From Lachnospiraceae bacterium (GTDB taxonomy: Bacteria > Bacillota > Clostridia > Lachnospirales > Lachnospiraceae), in NCBI GenBank assembly GCA_030524705.1, contig JAUNGD010000007.1, forward strand, positions 29,700 to 93,699: a stretch of 64,000 nt of DNA, written 5' to 3'. This document shows positions 1-8,727 of this stretch, in pieces. The position numbers and the translations under genes were made by a program. The notes beneath the pieces were generated by a model. It was given only the letters and a program-made list of their open reading frames with translations, ran no database searches and was not told the origin of the DNA. Numbering within the stretch: position 1 is the first letter of the stretch; each line of letters starts with the position of its first letter.

Positions 1-1049
1 TCAACATAGAGAGAATCTTTTGATCCAGCATGCAAAATGATTGATAAATACGGATTGCCATACAGATCCTTCGCCAGCAGGGCCAGGCAGGCCCCTGCGT
101 CATCCGTTGTACCGGTTTTGCCGCCATAAACAACAACATCCTCCGGTGCATCCGCTTCATTCGTAAAATAGTGGTTCGTGGACTCCCAGGTCACTGCTAC
201 GGGAGAACCGTCTACCCTGGAATATTCTGCATAGTAATTTTTTCTGCTTATGATATCCTGAAAGACATCGTATTTCAACGCCTCATTCATCATAAGATAG
301 ATGTCATATACCGTAGTATAGTGTTCCGAATCTGTAAGTCCATGAGGATTTGTAAAATGTGTATTTGTCGCTCCGATTCGGGCCGCTTCCTCATTCATCA
401 TGCTGACAAAATTGTCAACAGACCCCCCGATATGCTCCGCAATCATCATGGCCGCATCATTACCGGAAGCGATTATCATACCGTAAAGAAGTTGACGCAG
501 GGACAACACGTCACCTTCCTTGATATCACAAACAGAAGAACCGTATTCAATATCCTTTACGGTTGGCGTTACAGTAACGATATCGTCAAGATTCCCATAT
601 TTCATTGTCACCAGCGCTGTCATGATCTTCGTAATACTTGCCGGTGAACGTTTTGTGAATATATCCTTGGCATAAACCGTTTCAGTGTTGTTGAGATCAA
701 AAAGCCCGGCAGAATATGCTTCCATTGCCAGAGATGATATATTAACTTCACCATTTGCCACACACAGATCTCCCGCAAAGGGTTCCGCTACATTTCCGGA
801 GGTCAGCGTACTGCCGACGCCCAATACGGCATCTGTTTTATTATATTGCTGTGTTAATGTGTAATCATGGGAACGCAGGACAAAATAGTATACCATAAAT
901 GTCATGACGGCAGCAATCAGCAGCAGAATCACAGCCGCTAGTATCAGATGCCTCTGCCGCTGTATTTCTCTTCGCTCTTTTGCCTGAATCCTCGCCCATT
1001 CCCTCTCTGTATAGGCAGACCTCTGCCCAGTATTATCTGTACATTTCAC
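1..1049 (-). CDS. dacA: D-alanyl-D-alanine carboxypeptidase (PBP5-like), 3' end outside window
   Basis: A membrane-anchored penicillin-binding protein that trims the terminal D-Ala from peptidoglycan stem peptides outside the cell. Only the first ~350 residues are here; the C-terminus runs off the window. Residues about 36-56 form one membrane anchor after a charged cytoplasmic stretch. The three active-site motifs of the family are visible: SITK (Ser138, Lys141), SGN (195-197) and KTG (311-313). I chose the GTG at 1049, which overlaps the end of the methylglyoxal-synthase-like gene by 17 bp; a GAGGGG lies 12 bases upstream, rather far, so the start is uncertain. It is the last visible gene of the mre/min/rodA run, which fits a wall-trimming role. 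The exact substrate class (vegetative or sporulation dac) cannot be told. Confidence 0.9.
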   Translation of the reverse strand, partial: MKCTDNTGQRSAYTEREWARIQAKERREIQRQRHLILAAVILLLIAAVMTFMVYYFVLRSHDYTLTQQYNKTDAVLGVGSTLTSGNVAEPFAGDLCVANGEVNISSLAMEAYSAGLFDLNNTETVYAKDIFTKRSPASITKIMTALVTMKYGNLDDIVTVTPTVKDIEYGSSVCDIKEGDVLSLRQLLYGMIIASGNDAAMMIAEHIGGSVDNFVSMMNEEAARIGATNTHFTNPHGLTDSEHYTTVYDIYLMMNEALKYDVFQDIISRKNYYAEYSRVDGSPVAVTWESTNHYFTNEADAPEDVVVYGGKTGTTDDAGACLALLAKDLYGNPYLSIILHAGSKDSLYV

Positions 1050-1428
1050 GCCACTCAAGGTCCCCTCTATCCAATGATTTCAACAGCATTTCGGCAGATG
1101 CGATATTCGTAGCTAATGGAACATTATGCATATCGCACATACGAATCACCTTATTGATATCCAATTCACTGCTGGGCAGGCCGGAGGGATCCCGGAAAAA
1201 GATAACCAGGTCGATCTGATTCTGCTCGATCATTGCCCCTATCTGCTCTTCACCGCCAATGTGCCCGGCAAGGGTCTTATGGATATTCAGTCCGGTAACC
1301 TCTTCGATGAGCCTTCCCGTAGTACCGGTGGCATACAATGTATGCTTCGCAAGTATGTTCCGGTATGCAATACAAAGATTCTGCATCAGTTTTTTCTTTG
1401 TATTCTGAGCAATAAATGCTACTTTCAT
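1033..1428 (-). CDS. mgsA: Methylglyoxal-synthase-like protein, catalytic residues substituted
   Basis: Belongs to the methylglyoxal synthase fold, whose active members convert dihydroxyacetone phosphate to methylglyoxal. At 131 aa it is slightly shorter than the E. coli enzyme. The phosphate-binding TGTTG (34-38) and Lys12 are kept. Compared from memory with E. coli MgsA, four key positions differ: His19 becomes Gln8, Asp20 becomes Asn9, catalytic Asp71 becomes Glu60 (IGGEEQ instead of GGDQQ), and His98 becomes Ser87; Asp101 is kept as Asp90. Phosphate-contact Ser65 is Ala54. It may therefore be a weak enzyme, or a ligand-sensing MGS-like domain. It lies between rodA (14 bp away) and dacA (overlapping), inside a cell-wall operon and not beside glycolytic genes. 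Family membership is firm; activity is doubtful. Confidence 0.85.
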   Translation of the reverse strand: MKVAFIAQNTKKKLMQNLCIAYRNILAKHTLYATGTTGRLIEEVTGLNIHKTLAGHIGGEEQIGAMIEQNQIDLVIFFRDPSGLPSSELDINKVIRMCDMHNVPLATNIASAEMLLKSLDRGDLEWREMYR

Positions 1429-1442
1429 GAATCCGTACCTCC

Positions 1443-2543
1443 TTAATATTTTCTTGACTGAAGCCCGACGTTCAGTACCAGCCCGATTCCGATACAGAAG
1501 CTGATAAGAGAGGTCAGGCCATAGCTCACAAAGGGAAGTGTAATACCTGTATTTGGCATTAATCCGGTGGCCACTGATATATTAACAAAACTCTGGAAAA
1601 AAATCAATGAGGCCATGCCGGTACATATCAGTGTTCCCGACAGCACTTTGGCCCTCCTTCCGATCATAAGGCATTCCAGTGCAATCAGAAATTCGAGAAG
1701 CACGATGATGCAGCAGCCAATAAAGCCCAACTCCTCTCCGGCAACCGCAAAGATAAAGTCTGTCTGGGGTTCCGCTATGAAATTACCGTTTTTTACCGAA
1801 CCAACGTCATCGTTATTCAGTCCTTTTCCATAAAGCTGTCCAGAGCCGATCGCCTTGATAGAATTCTGCTGCTGGTACGCATCCTGCGGATACTCCTCCG
1901 GACGAAGCCAAGCATAGACTCGCTTCATCTGATATTCGTTAATCAGCTTTTGATCCGGCTGCATCAGTATACTCATCATAATGACTGCCAGAGGAATACA
2001 TACGATAAGAATTCCACCGACAATTTTATAGCTGAGTCCCGCCATAAAAATCAGGACACAGAACACCAGAGCCACAACGATCGTAGTGGAAAGATCCGGC
2101 TCTGCTTCGATCAGAACGAGCTGGATTCCGATCAGCATCAGGGAAAAAATAATTACCTTCAATTGACTGACCCGATCCTCCCGCACTTCAAAAAACTTTG
2201 CAAAGAACATGATCAGCATGATCTTCACGATATCTGAGGGCTGAAACTGAAAGCCGATGTTGATCCATCGGGTAGCGCCGTTAACCTCTTTTCCCACCAG
2301 AAGCACCGCAATCAGAAGCGCGGTGGCAACGATATAAATGATCCAGTAAAAATTAAGTATCCACGTATAATCAAACAAAGAAATGATTATCATGATGACA
2401 ATTCCCACAATCAGTCCCTGGGTCTGTTTCATCTGGTAGTCAGCGTTTGCACTGCCGATAATCAGGATTCCCAGCACGGAAAGCACCACAACCCACAGCA
2501 CCAGGCGAAATCGGTAATCACTTAATTTGTATTGTCTTAACAT
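1443..2543 (-). CDS. rodA: Rod-shape SEDS peptidoglycan glycosyltransferase RodA
   Basis: A polytopic membrane protein of the SEDS family (FtsW/RodA/SpoVE) that polymerises lipid II during side-wall elongation together with its class B PBP partner, here the mrdA product encoded upstream. The 366-aa product is hydrophobic throughout, with about ten membrane segments, and carries SEDS-typical stretches such as GKEVNGATRWI, the loop QQQNSIKAIGSG, and NTGITLPFVSYG near the C-terminus. The length is normal. Its start overlaps the end of minE by 26 bp, pointing to translational coupling. FtsW is a possible alternative, but the mre/mrdA/min neighbourhood favours RodA. Confidence 0.93.
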   Translation of the reverse strand: MLRQYKLSDYRFRLVLWVVVLSVLGILIIGSANADYQMKQTQGLIVGIVIMIIISLFDYTWILNFYWIIYIVATALLIAVLLVGKEVNGATRWINIGFQFQPSDIVKIMLIMFFAKFFEVREDRVSQLKVIIFSLMLIGIQLVLIEAEPDLSTTIVVALVFCVLIFMAGLSYKIVGGILIVCIPLAVIMMSILMQPDQKLINEYQMKRVYAWLRPEEYPQDAYQQQNSIKAIGSGQLYGKGLNNDDVGSVKNGNFIAEPQTDFIFAVAGEELGFIGCCIIVLLEFLIALECLMIGRRAKVLSGTLICTGMASLIFFQSFVNISVATGLMPNTGITLPFVSYGLTSLISFCIGIGLVLNVGLQSRKY

Positions 2544-2763
2544 CCTGTACTCCTCGTTCTGTCTCGTAGACTATGTCCATACGTATCTTAAAAAAGCTTT
2601 TATCTAAATCCATGTATTTCGAAAGGACATCTATGACTTCTCTCTGCATCTGCCGCATTTCATCCTGATTGCAGGCAAGTCTGTCCGATGCAATCGTTAA
2701 TTTTACTCTTTCTCTCGCAATTTTCCCTGAAGTCTGCAAAAAATCCTTTTGAAAAACCTTCAT
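2518..2763 (-). CDS. minE: Cell division topological specificity factor MinE
   Basis: A small protein (81 aa) that stimulates the MinD ATPase and drives pole-to-pole movement of MinCD, restricting Z-ring formation to mid-cell. The N-terminal part (SGKIARERVKLTIASDR) matches the MinD-contact region, and the later stretch with DVLSKYMDLD fits the dimerisation domain. It follows minD by 9 bp and overlaps rodA, so the order is minC-minD-minE-rodA. MinE is absent from B. subtilis, which uses DivIVA/MinJ, but is found in many Clostridia. The call rests on short motifs plus a very strong context. Confidence 0.9.
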   Translation of the reverse strand: MKVFQKDFLQTSGKIARERVKLTIASDRLACNQDEMRQMQREVIDVLSKYMDLDKSFFKIRMDIVYETERGVQDVKTIQIK

Positions 2764-2772
2764 GCCGCCCTC

Positions 2773-3564
2773 CTATTTCTTTTTAAAGAGGGAAGCTACA
2801 CGATGCAGCAGTGAAGTGCCGGACTCCAGATCCATAAGAGGAACCGTCTCCCCGAGTACGCGTCTCGCTATATTCATATATGCCTGTCCGGAAACGGTGT
2901 CGCTGCCTACCACAGGCTCTCCATGATTGGCTGCAATCACAACACTTTCTTCATCAGGAATTGCACCGATAAGATTGACGGCCAGAATATCAATCACATC
3001 CTCTACCGACATCATTTCACCACGTTTTACCATATCCATCCGTATTCTGTTGATAACGAGATCAATTTTTTTGATCCCGGCCCCCTCCAGGAGGCCGATA
3101 ATACGATCCGCATCCCGGATAGCCGAAACCTCCGGTGTGGTAATAACGATGGCCCTTCCTGCCGCTGCAATGGCATTTCGGAAGCCCTGCTCGATACCAG
3201 CAGGACAATCAAGAATCACATAATCAAAAATTTCTTTGAGGCTGTCTGCCAGCTTTATCATCTGTTCCGGCGTAACTGCGCTTTTGTCTCTTGTCTGTGC
3301 CGAGGGAAGCAGATACAGGCTGGGGTAATGCTTGTCCTTTATCAAAGCCTGCTTCACACGGCAGTTTCCCTCCACAACATCTACGAGGTTATAGATGATC
3401 CTGTTTTCCAGTCCCATGACAACATCCAGATTTCTAAGTCCGATATCGGTGTCCACAAGCACTACTTTCTTGTTCATACGAGCCAGACCGGCACCAATGT
3501 TGGCCGTAGATGTTGTCTTTCCGACACCGCCTTTTCCTGAAGTAACGACAATTATTTCACTCAT
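2773..3564 (-). CDS. minD: Septum-site-determining ATPase MinD
   Basis: A ParA/MinD-family deviant Walker ATPase that binds the membrane in its ATP form, recruits MinC and is released by MinE. The deviant P-loop GKGGVGKTTS lies at residues 10-19, followed by the DTDIGLRNLD switch and the Walker B-like DYVILDCPAG. The C-terminal tail (SLLHRVASLFKKK) is an amphipathic helix suited to membrane targeting. Length (263 aa) is as expected. Flanked by minC (33 bp upstream) and minE (9 bp downstream), it belongs to the same transcript. Confidence 0.97.
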   Translation of the reverse strand: MSEIIVVTSGKGGVGKTTSTANIGAGLARMNKKVVLVDTDIGLRNLDVVMGLENRIIYNLVDVVEGNCRVKQALIKDKHYPSLYLLPSAQTRDKSAVTPEQMIKLADSLKEIFDYVILDCPAGIEQGFRNAIAAAGRAIVITTPEVSAIRDADRIIGLLEGAGIKKIDLVINRIRMDMVKRGEMMSVEDVIDILAVNLIGAIPDEESVVIAANHGEPVVGSDTVSGQAYMNIARRVLGETVPLMDLESGTSLLHRVASLFKKK

Positions 3565-3596
3565 AATATTCCTCCTGCCTTTTCCTTAAATGAATA

Positions 3597-4280
3597 TCAT
3601 TCGTATGTAAAATAATCATTCAGTGTTTCGTTCGTGATCGGCTTTATCTGAAGGTGTTCATCTTTAATATAGATGATCTTTGGGTCTACCGGATACTCGC
3701 CGGTATCGGTTTTTTTGACGATGGCACTGCGGGCTGTCTTATCAGCAATGCGCACCTGCATCGGCTTCATGGTCAATGCCGCCGCGAAGCAGCCTGCATC
3801 ACCGGAGGCGCCGGCATAGATATTACCCATACAGCAGCCGAGTATCACAATATTTCCCTTTGAGATCACCTGGGCGCCCGGATTGACGTCACCGATAATG
3901 ACGACGCTGGATTCTGTTTCCAGCACCTGCCCGGAACGCAGGGTGCCACGGTAAAACTGTCCGTCCTCCTGCTTTCGCTTCTCCAGGGCGTGAGTCACAG
4001 CTTTTTTGTAATACTCCTCCGTCTCCTTTGATTCGTCTACCACACAGATTACGTGTATCCCGGAGTTCTGAACGATCTCTTCGATCAGCAGGGACTCCTG
4101 CTCATTCGTAAGAACCCTTCCGCGAAAGGTAAGGGCAAGGCTGGCTTTCTTGAAGAACTTTGCGGATTTGCGGAATTTCTCAGCCACCGCCTCCCGCAGC
4201 TCTTCAAACGGCATTTCAGAATCCAGTATCAAAACCAGCCCATAAGGATTGCTTTTAATGATAACTGCATTTGGCCCCAT
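3597..4280 (-). CDS. minC: Septum-site-determining protein MinC
   Basis: An inhibitor of FtsZ assembly recruited to the membrane by MinD. The N-terminal half (to about residue 95) corresponds to the FtsZ-interacting domain; the C-terminal half carries the glycine-rich beta-helix signature (SSVVIIGDVNPGAQVISKG, then NIVILGCCMGNIYAG) that dimerises and binds MinD. I use the ATG at 4280 (227 aa) because the TTG six codons upstream lies inside the GGGAGAGA ribosome-binding site. The gene begins 29 bp after mrdA ends, tying division-site placement to the elongation genes. Confidence 0.94.
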   Translation of the reverse strand: MGPNAVIIKSNPYGLVLILDSEMPFEELREAVAEKFRKSAKFFKKASLALTFRGRVLTNEQESLLIEEIVQNSGIHVICVVDESKETEEYYKKAVTHALEKRKQEDGQFYRGTLRSGQVLETESSVVIIGDVNPGAQVISKGNIVILGCCMGNIYAGASGDAGCFAAALTMKPMQVRIADKTARSAIVKKTDTGEYPVDPKIIYIKDEHLQIKPITNETLNDYFTYE

Positions 4281-4309
4281 AACAATTCTCTCTCCCAAAT
4301 GTTAATTCG

Positions 4310-7237
4310 TTAATCGTTGACATCATTGCTTCTGTAAGGCGTAGAAGCATAACCAGTAATGATCTCTTCCTCCGGCTCAAGATCATAATAATAAGAAAGC
4401 ATATCTCTGGCTACAAGAGCAGCATTTGTAGAGGAATAACCATTTGCAATACGTACAGCTATGGCAATTTCAGGTTCACTGGAATTCACTGCGTTTGCAT
4501 AACCGACAAATACACCGTGATTTGGAATATCTGTGGCAATCTGCGCCGTACCTGTCTTTCCGGCCACCGTCACACGATTGAAATCAAAGCCCTCGAAACC
4601 GGCGTTGTTTCTCGCCACGCCACGCATACCTGCATAGATCGTATTCCAGAGCTCCTGCGGAAGTTCAACCGTATTGCGCACTCTTGTCTCATTTTCTTCC
4701 AGAACGCTTCCGGCAGAATCCGTAACGGAATCCACCAGTGTCAGATAATAACATGTGCCACCGTTGGCCACAGTACCTACATAGCGTGCCAGCTGCGTTG
4801 TGGTAAAAAGGTTGTCTGCCTGTCCCATAGCCGTACGCACTGCGTCCATTTGGGAAATATTCGGCGCCGATTCCGGAACCTCCACGCCCGATTTTTCGTC
4901 CAGTCCGAACTGAGAAGCATATTTTGTCAGTGTTGCCAGGCCGGTATCATCGTCATACTCACCGCTCACAGAAGCAAGCCGATAACCAATCGTATTGAAA
5001 AAGTAGTTACAGGATTCCGTAATAGCTGTCTCCAGAGTCAGAACACCATGACCTGATTTATTCCAGCAATTGATAGGCTCACCGGCCACAAGATCGAATT
5101 TACCGGTACATCCGATTCCTTCTCCGAGATTTACTACGCCTTCCATAACGCCCGCCACCGCGGTTACCATCTTAAAGGTCGAACCAGGAGCAATAGCCTC
5201 CTGAGTAGCACGGCTGTAGAAAGGTGAGGATTTATCCATGTTCAGCTTGTTGAAATATTCTGTATCCATTTCATTCGCCAGACGGTTATTATCATAGCCG
5301 GGATACGTTACGCAGGCAAGTACATCCCCGGAATTCGGGTCGGTCAGGACAAGGGAGCCGGAGCACGGCGTCACTGCCAGCTGCGCAGGCGTGATCTCCA
5401 GGTTAGCAATCTTCTCAATCATGAAATTATAACCGCTCAGAGTGCCGCTTTGCAGATTTTCATAGTCGGAAGTATCCATCTCCAGGACACCTTGGTCAAA
5501 CAGCAGCAGGCAGATCTCTGAACCGGAAATACGTCCTTCCTGCAGCATATAACGGTAAACCTGTTTGCAGAAGTTATCATCTTCGTACAAATAATCTGCG
5601 ATATAATCTGCCAGAGCAGTAAACATCTCCCGGGTATCCATATATTCTGTATCACTGGCGATCTTGGTAATATCGATCCAGTTTTTAGAAATAGCATAGG
5701 TCAGATATTCCTGAAGGCTGATATTCTCTTCCTCTGTCCAGGCAAGATACATCGGATCTGTTTTGTCAATGGCAGATTCATTCAGAATTCCGGTGTCGTT
5801 CATCAGCATATCATTTACAATATACGACATATAAACCTGATACTGCTCTCCAAGTACGTACGCATTCTCCAGATCCTTATAGGATGTCGGGGAATCCGAT
5901 AAAAGCTCATTTTTTATCGTGCTGAATATCTCAGCTGCCTTCGTCTGGAACACTGCATAGACCTGCTTTTCATTTTCCGACGCATCCTTTGCCTTCAGAT
6001 GGCTGACATCCAGGACATTGTTCTCAAACAACGCGTAATAAATATCAAAAATAGGAATGTACACCTGGTCAGCAGAGGTGATCAGATCCGAATCAAAGGT
6101 TTCCGCCGGCAGCGTCCTGTCGCAGACAATACCTGCAATATACTGCTCCAGAATATTATAGGCAGCCCGCTGCAGATCCATATCAATCGTCAGATAGACA
6201 TCGTTTCCTGCCTGGGGCTCCACCCGTGAGTCCACATCCAGCAGGCGGCCAAGGTTGTCTACGAAGATAACCTCAGAGCCCTTGTCGCCCTGCAGCGTCG
6301 TCTCCAAAACACTTTCCAGGCCCGTCTTTCCGACTATATCATTCGCAGTGTAGCTGTCATCTTCTTTTTTCAGTTCTTCCAGTTCCTCAGCTGATATTTT
6401 TCCGGTATAACCGATCAGGGGGGCCAGATATTCCGCATCCGTATAGACTCTGCGGTACTCCTCGGAAATGTCGATGCCCGGAAAGTCCGCGATGTTTTCC
6501 AGAATCCGGGACATGGTCTGTTCACTTACGTCCCGGGCAATGGTCACCGCCTGATAACGCTGAAAGCTGTAGGCAGCAATTGCAGACCGCAGGGATACAA
6601 GCTGAAGTATTTCCGTATCGGTATAGGAATCCGGAAGCCCGTATTCTTCCCTCTCGCCGGCGGTAATCTCTTTGTCCAGAATACCGTAATACTTTTCTCC
6701 GCAAAGAAGCTCCACCAGATCGGGAGCCGTAATGTTGAGCTGCTCCTCCTTCAGATTTTCAATATATGCTTCACCAAACAGGTCGGCCTTGAAACGGTTC
6801 AGAGTAAAACCGGAGGCATTATACTCAAAGGTTCCGTCCTCCGTCAGACTCACCTTGAAATCATTTACAATAGAATCTCCCTGCTCTTCGATCATCTTGA
6901 TCACACGGTATAAAATACTGTTGACCGTCAGATTTTTGATGTGCGTGCTGGAATAGGTGCCGCTGTCCTCGAAAGTTACGCAGTAGGACAGTTCATTGTA
7001 GGCGATGGGCTTTCCGTTCCGGTCGTAGATATTGCCCCGGGAGCTGTTCAGTGTACGCTCCTTCATAATAGAAAGCGAAAAATTATTCTGGTACGCTTCG
7101 CCGGAGACGATCTGCAGATGAAACAGCCGCTGCACCAGCAATGCAGCCATCAATACGATTACCACCAGCAGGATAATAATTCTTGAGTTAATCGCTCTCT
7201 TAATACTTTTTCTCATTTCGTCAAACAAAGCTGTCAA
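4310..7237 (-). CDS. mrdA: Penicillin-binding protein 2 (elongation transpeptidase) with large insertion
   Basis: A class B PBP that cross-links new side-wall peptidoglycan with RodA. One N-terminal membrane anchor (about 18-36) is followed by the pedestal/dimerisation region and the transpeptidase domain with STFK (Ser686, Lys689), SCN (742-744) and KTG (894-896), all intact. At 975 aa it is about 340 residues longer than the E. coli protein (633 aa, recalled). The extra length is mainly an acidic, helix-rich segment at about 365-620, between the DLQRAAY helix and the transpeptidase domain. The start is uncertain: the first TTG at 7237 is only two bases from GGGAGG, and a TTG three codons later or the ATG at codon 8 are alternatives. 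The 5' end overlaps mreD by 17 bp. Confidence 0.95.
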   Translation of the reverse strand: MTALFDEMRKSIKRAINSRIIILLVVIVLMAALLVQRLFHLQIVSGEAYQNNFSLSIMKERTLNSSRGNIYDRNGKPIAYNELSYCVTFEDSGTYSSTHIKNLTVNSILYRVIKMIEEQGDSIVNDFKVSLTEDGTFEYNASGFTLNRFKADLFGEAYIENLKEEQLNITAPDLVELLCGEKYYGILDKEITAGEREEYGLPDSYTDTEILQLVSLRSAIAAYSFQRYQAVTIARDVSEQTMSRILENIADFPGIDISEEYRRVYTDAEYLAPLIGYTGKISAEELEELKKEDDSYTANDIVGKTGLESVLETTLQGDKGSEVIFVDNLGRLLDVDSRVEPQAGNDVYLTIDMDLQRAAYNILEQYIAGIVCDRTLPAETFDSDLITSADQVYIPIFDIYYALFENNVLDVSHLKAKDASENEKQVYAVFQTKAAEIFSTIKNELLSDSPTSYKDLENAYVLGEQYQVYMSYIVNDMLMNDTGILNESAIDKTDPMYLAWTEEENISLQEYLTYAISKNWIDITKIASDTEYMDTREMFTALADYIADYLYEDDNFCKQVYRYMLQEGRISGSEICLLLFDQGVLEMDTSDYENLQSGTLSGYNFMIEKIANLEITPAQLAVTPCSGSLVLTDPNSGDVLACVTYPGYDNNRLANEMDTEYFNKLNMDKSSPFYSRATQEAIAPGSTFKMVTAVAGVMEGVVNLGEGIGCTGKFDLVAGEPINCWNKSGHGVLTLETAITESCNYFFNTIGYRLASVSGEYDDDTGLATLTKYASQFGLDEKSGVEVPESAPNISQMDAVRTAMGQADNLFTTTQLARYVGTVANGGTCYYLTLVDSVTDSAGSVLEENETRVRNTVELPQELWNTIYAGMRGVARNNAGFEGFDFNRVTVAGKTGTAQIATDIPNHGVFVGYANAVNSSEPEIAIAVRIANGYSSTNAALVARDMLSYYYDLEPEEEIITGYASTPYRSNDVND

Positions 7238-7739
7238 TTCCTCCCTTATCGGCTATCGTCAGTTTGCGGTTGATAAAGTAAAGAACCCTGTAGCAGATGA
7301 TCGTCAGGATCAATGTATAAAACATTTCAGGCAGAATAATCCTGCCCAGATAATAGAAGAAATCAATCCTTCCTCTTAAAAGGAAACGAAAGCCATACTG
7401 AATAATTCCGTAGGCCACATCGCTGACGGAAATCAGGAACAGAGGCGTCTTAATATCGTCATCGTAAAAAATGCGGTAAAAATAGCCGCTGAAATAACCA
7501 ACCCACAGATAAATAATCGCATTAAAGCCCAAAACGCTCTCAAAGAACAGATCTGTCAGCAATCCGCACAGAAAGCCGATGATCATTCCGGCTCTTTTCC
7601 CCCGCATAAGACCGAAGGAAACGATGAGTATAATCAGAAGGTTCGGCTTTATGGAAGCGATGGAAATCATCTGGCAGACGGTGGACTGAAGAAGGATAGA
7701 TACCAGAATCAATATCCCTGTAATAACCTTGCGTCTCAT
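7221..7739 (-). CDS. mreD: Rod shape-determining membrane protein MreD
   Basis: A small integral membrane subunit of the elongasome that bridges MreC and the RodA/PBP2 synthase. The 172-aa product has about five hydrophobic segments and the family-typical LLIILIVSFGLMRGKRAG stretch, with a short basic C-terminus. A good AAAGGAG site lies 6 bases before the ATG. It sits between mreC (18 bp) and mrdA (17-bp overlap). Sequence conservation is weak in this family, so position between mreC and mrdA is the main support. Confidence 0.92.
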   Translation of the reverse strand: MRRKVITGILILVSILLQSTVCQMISIASIKPNLLIILIVSFGLMRGKRAGMIIGFLCGLLTDLFFESVLGFNAIIYLWVGYFSGYFYRIFYDDDIKTPLFLISVSDVAYGIIQYGFRFLLRGRIDFFYYLGRIILPEMFYTLILTIICYRVLYFINRKLTIADKGGIDSFV

Positions 7740-7757
7740 AAAAATCTCCTTTCGGCG

Positions 7758-8714
7758 CTACTGTGCCGTATCTGTCTCGCTTTCCGTCTCTGCTTCGCTC
7801 TGAGGCTCTGCCCCTTCGCCGGCTCCGCCGTCCTGCTGGAACGTCCCGGTGGAAACGGAATCAGAAGGCACATATTCCTTAAGCTCAAGAATCACCAACA
7901 CCTCCTGGAGATGGCGGAAATCCACCACCGGCGTGATATATCCCGACTTGGTCAGGTTGTTTGCGTCATTGCCTAACTCGCTGATATATCCGATCAAAAT
8001 ACCCGGCAGGAATTTTTCGCTGATGTAGGAGGTCACTACCTTATCTCCGACGTGAACCTTATTGTCGGCATCCGTCAGCTTCACGAGATTGAGGGAGCCC
8101 TCATCGATCAGCCTCAGGTCCCCGGCAATGATACACTGATCCGAGGTGGTGGACACCATCGCGCTCACATTGCTGTTGTCGTCAATGATGGAGCGGACCG
8201 TGGCCCAGTTCGGACCGGTCTCGGTCACGATACCCACAAGACCGCCGCCGGAAATGACATTCATGTCTGGTTTGATCCCGTCGTTGGAGCCCTTGTCGAT
8301 GGTAAAGAGCTGGAACCAGTTCCCGCTCTCCTTTGCAATGACCCGGGCGCCCACCTTCTCATACTCATCGTACTGCTCGTCCAGCTCAAACAGCTCCCGG
8401 AGCCGCCGAAGCTCTTCCCGGTCCTGGATCAGCTGGCTGTTTTCCTCGGTCAGTGTATCCACTCTGGCCTGCAGCTCCACATTTTCCTTACGGAGCGTCT
8501 CGGCATCCTCGAAGTTATCCGTCAGCCCGGACAGCCAGCTTCCGAAGCCGTTGATTCCCTTCTGTACCGGCGTGATCAGGAATCCGCTGACCTGCTTCAC
8601 CGGCGCCACCGCGCTGCTTTCAATAAATGATACGACGATCAGTAAAATACAAACGACGCTGAGCACAGCAAGAAGATATTTGTTTTTTAAATTGTCATTT
8701 GTTGTTTTTTTCAT
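7758..8714 (-). CDS. mreC: Rod shape-determining protein MreC
   Basis: A bitopic membrane protein of the elongasome that acts as an extracytoplasmic scaffold activating PBP2. Residues about 13-30 form the membrane anchor, about 68-110 a coiled coil (many Glu/Leu, e.g. TLRKENVELQARVDTL), and the rest the beta-barrel domain with the conserved GLVGIVTE. The C-terminal 30 residues are a Gly/Glu/Ser/Thr-rich acidic tail, probably disordered. It lies 13 bp after mreB. Length (318 aa) is usual for Clostridia. Confidence 0.95.
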   Translation of the reverse strand: MKKTTNDNLKNKYLLAVLSVVCILLIVVSFIESSAVAPVKQVSGFLITPVQKGINGFGSWLSGLTDNFEDAETLRKENVELQARVDTLTEENSQLIQDREELRRLRELFELDEQYDEYEKVGARVIAKESGNWFQLFTIDKGSNDGIKPDMNVISGGGLVGIVTETGPNWATVRSIIDDNSNVSAMVSTTSDQCIIAGDLRLIDEGSLNLVKLTDADNKVHVGDKVVTSYISEKFLPGILIGYISELGNDANNLTKSGYITPVVDFRHLQEVLVILELKEYVPSDSVSTGTFQQDGGAGEGAEPQSEAETESETDTAQ

Positions 8715-8727
8715 AATAGCCCTGCCT

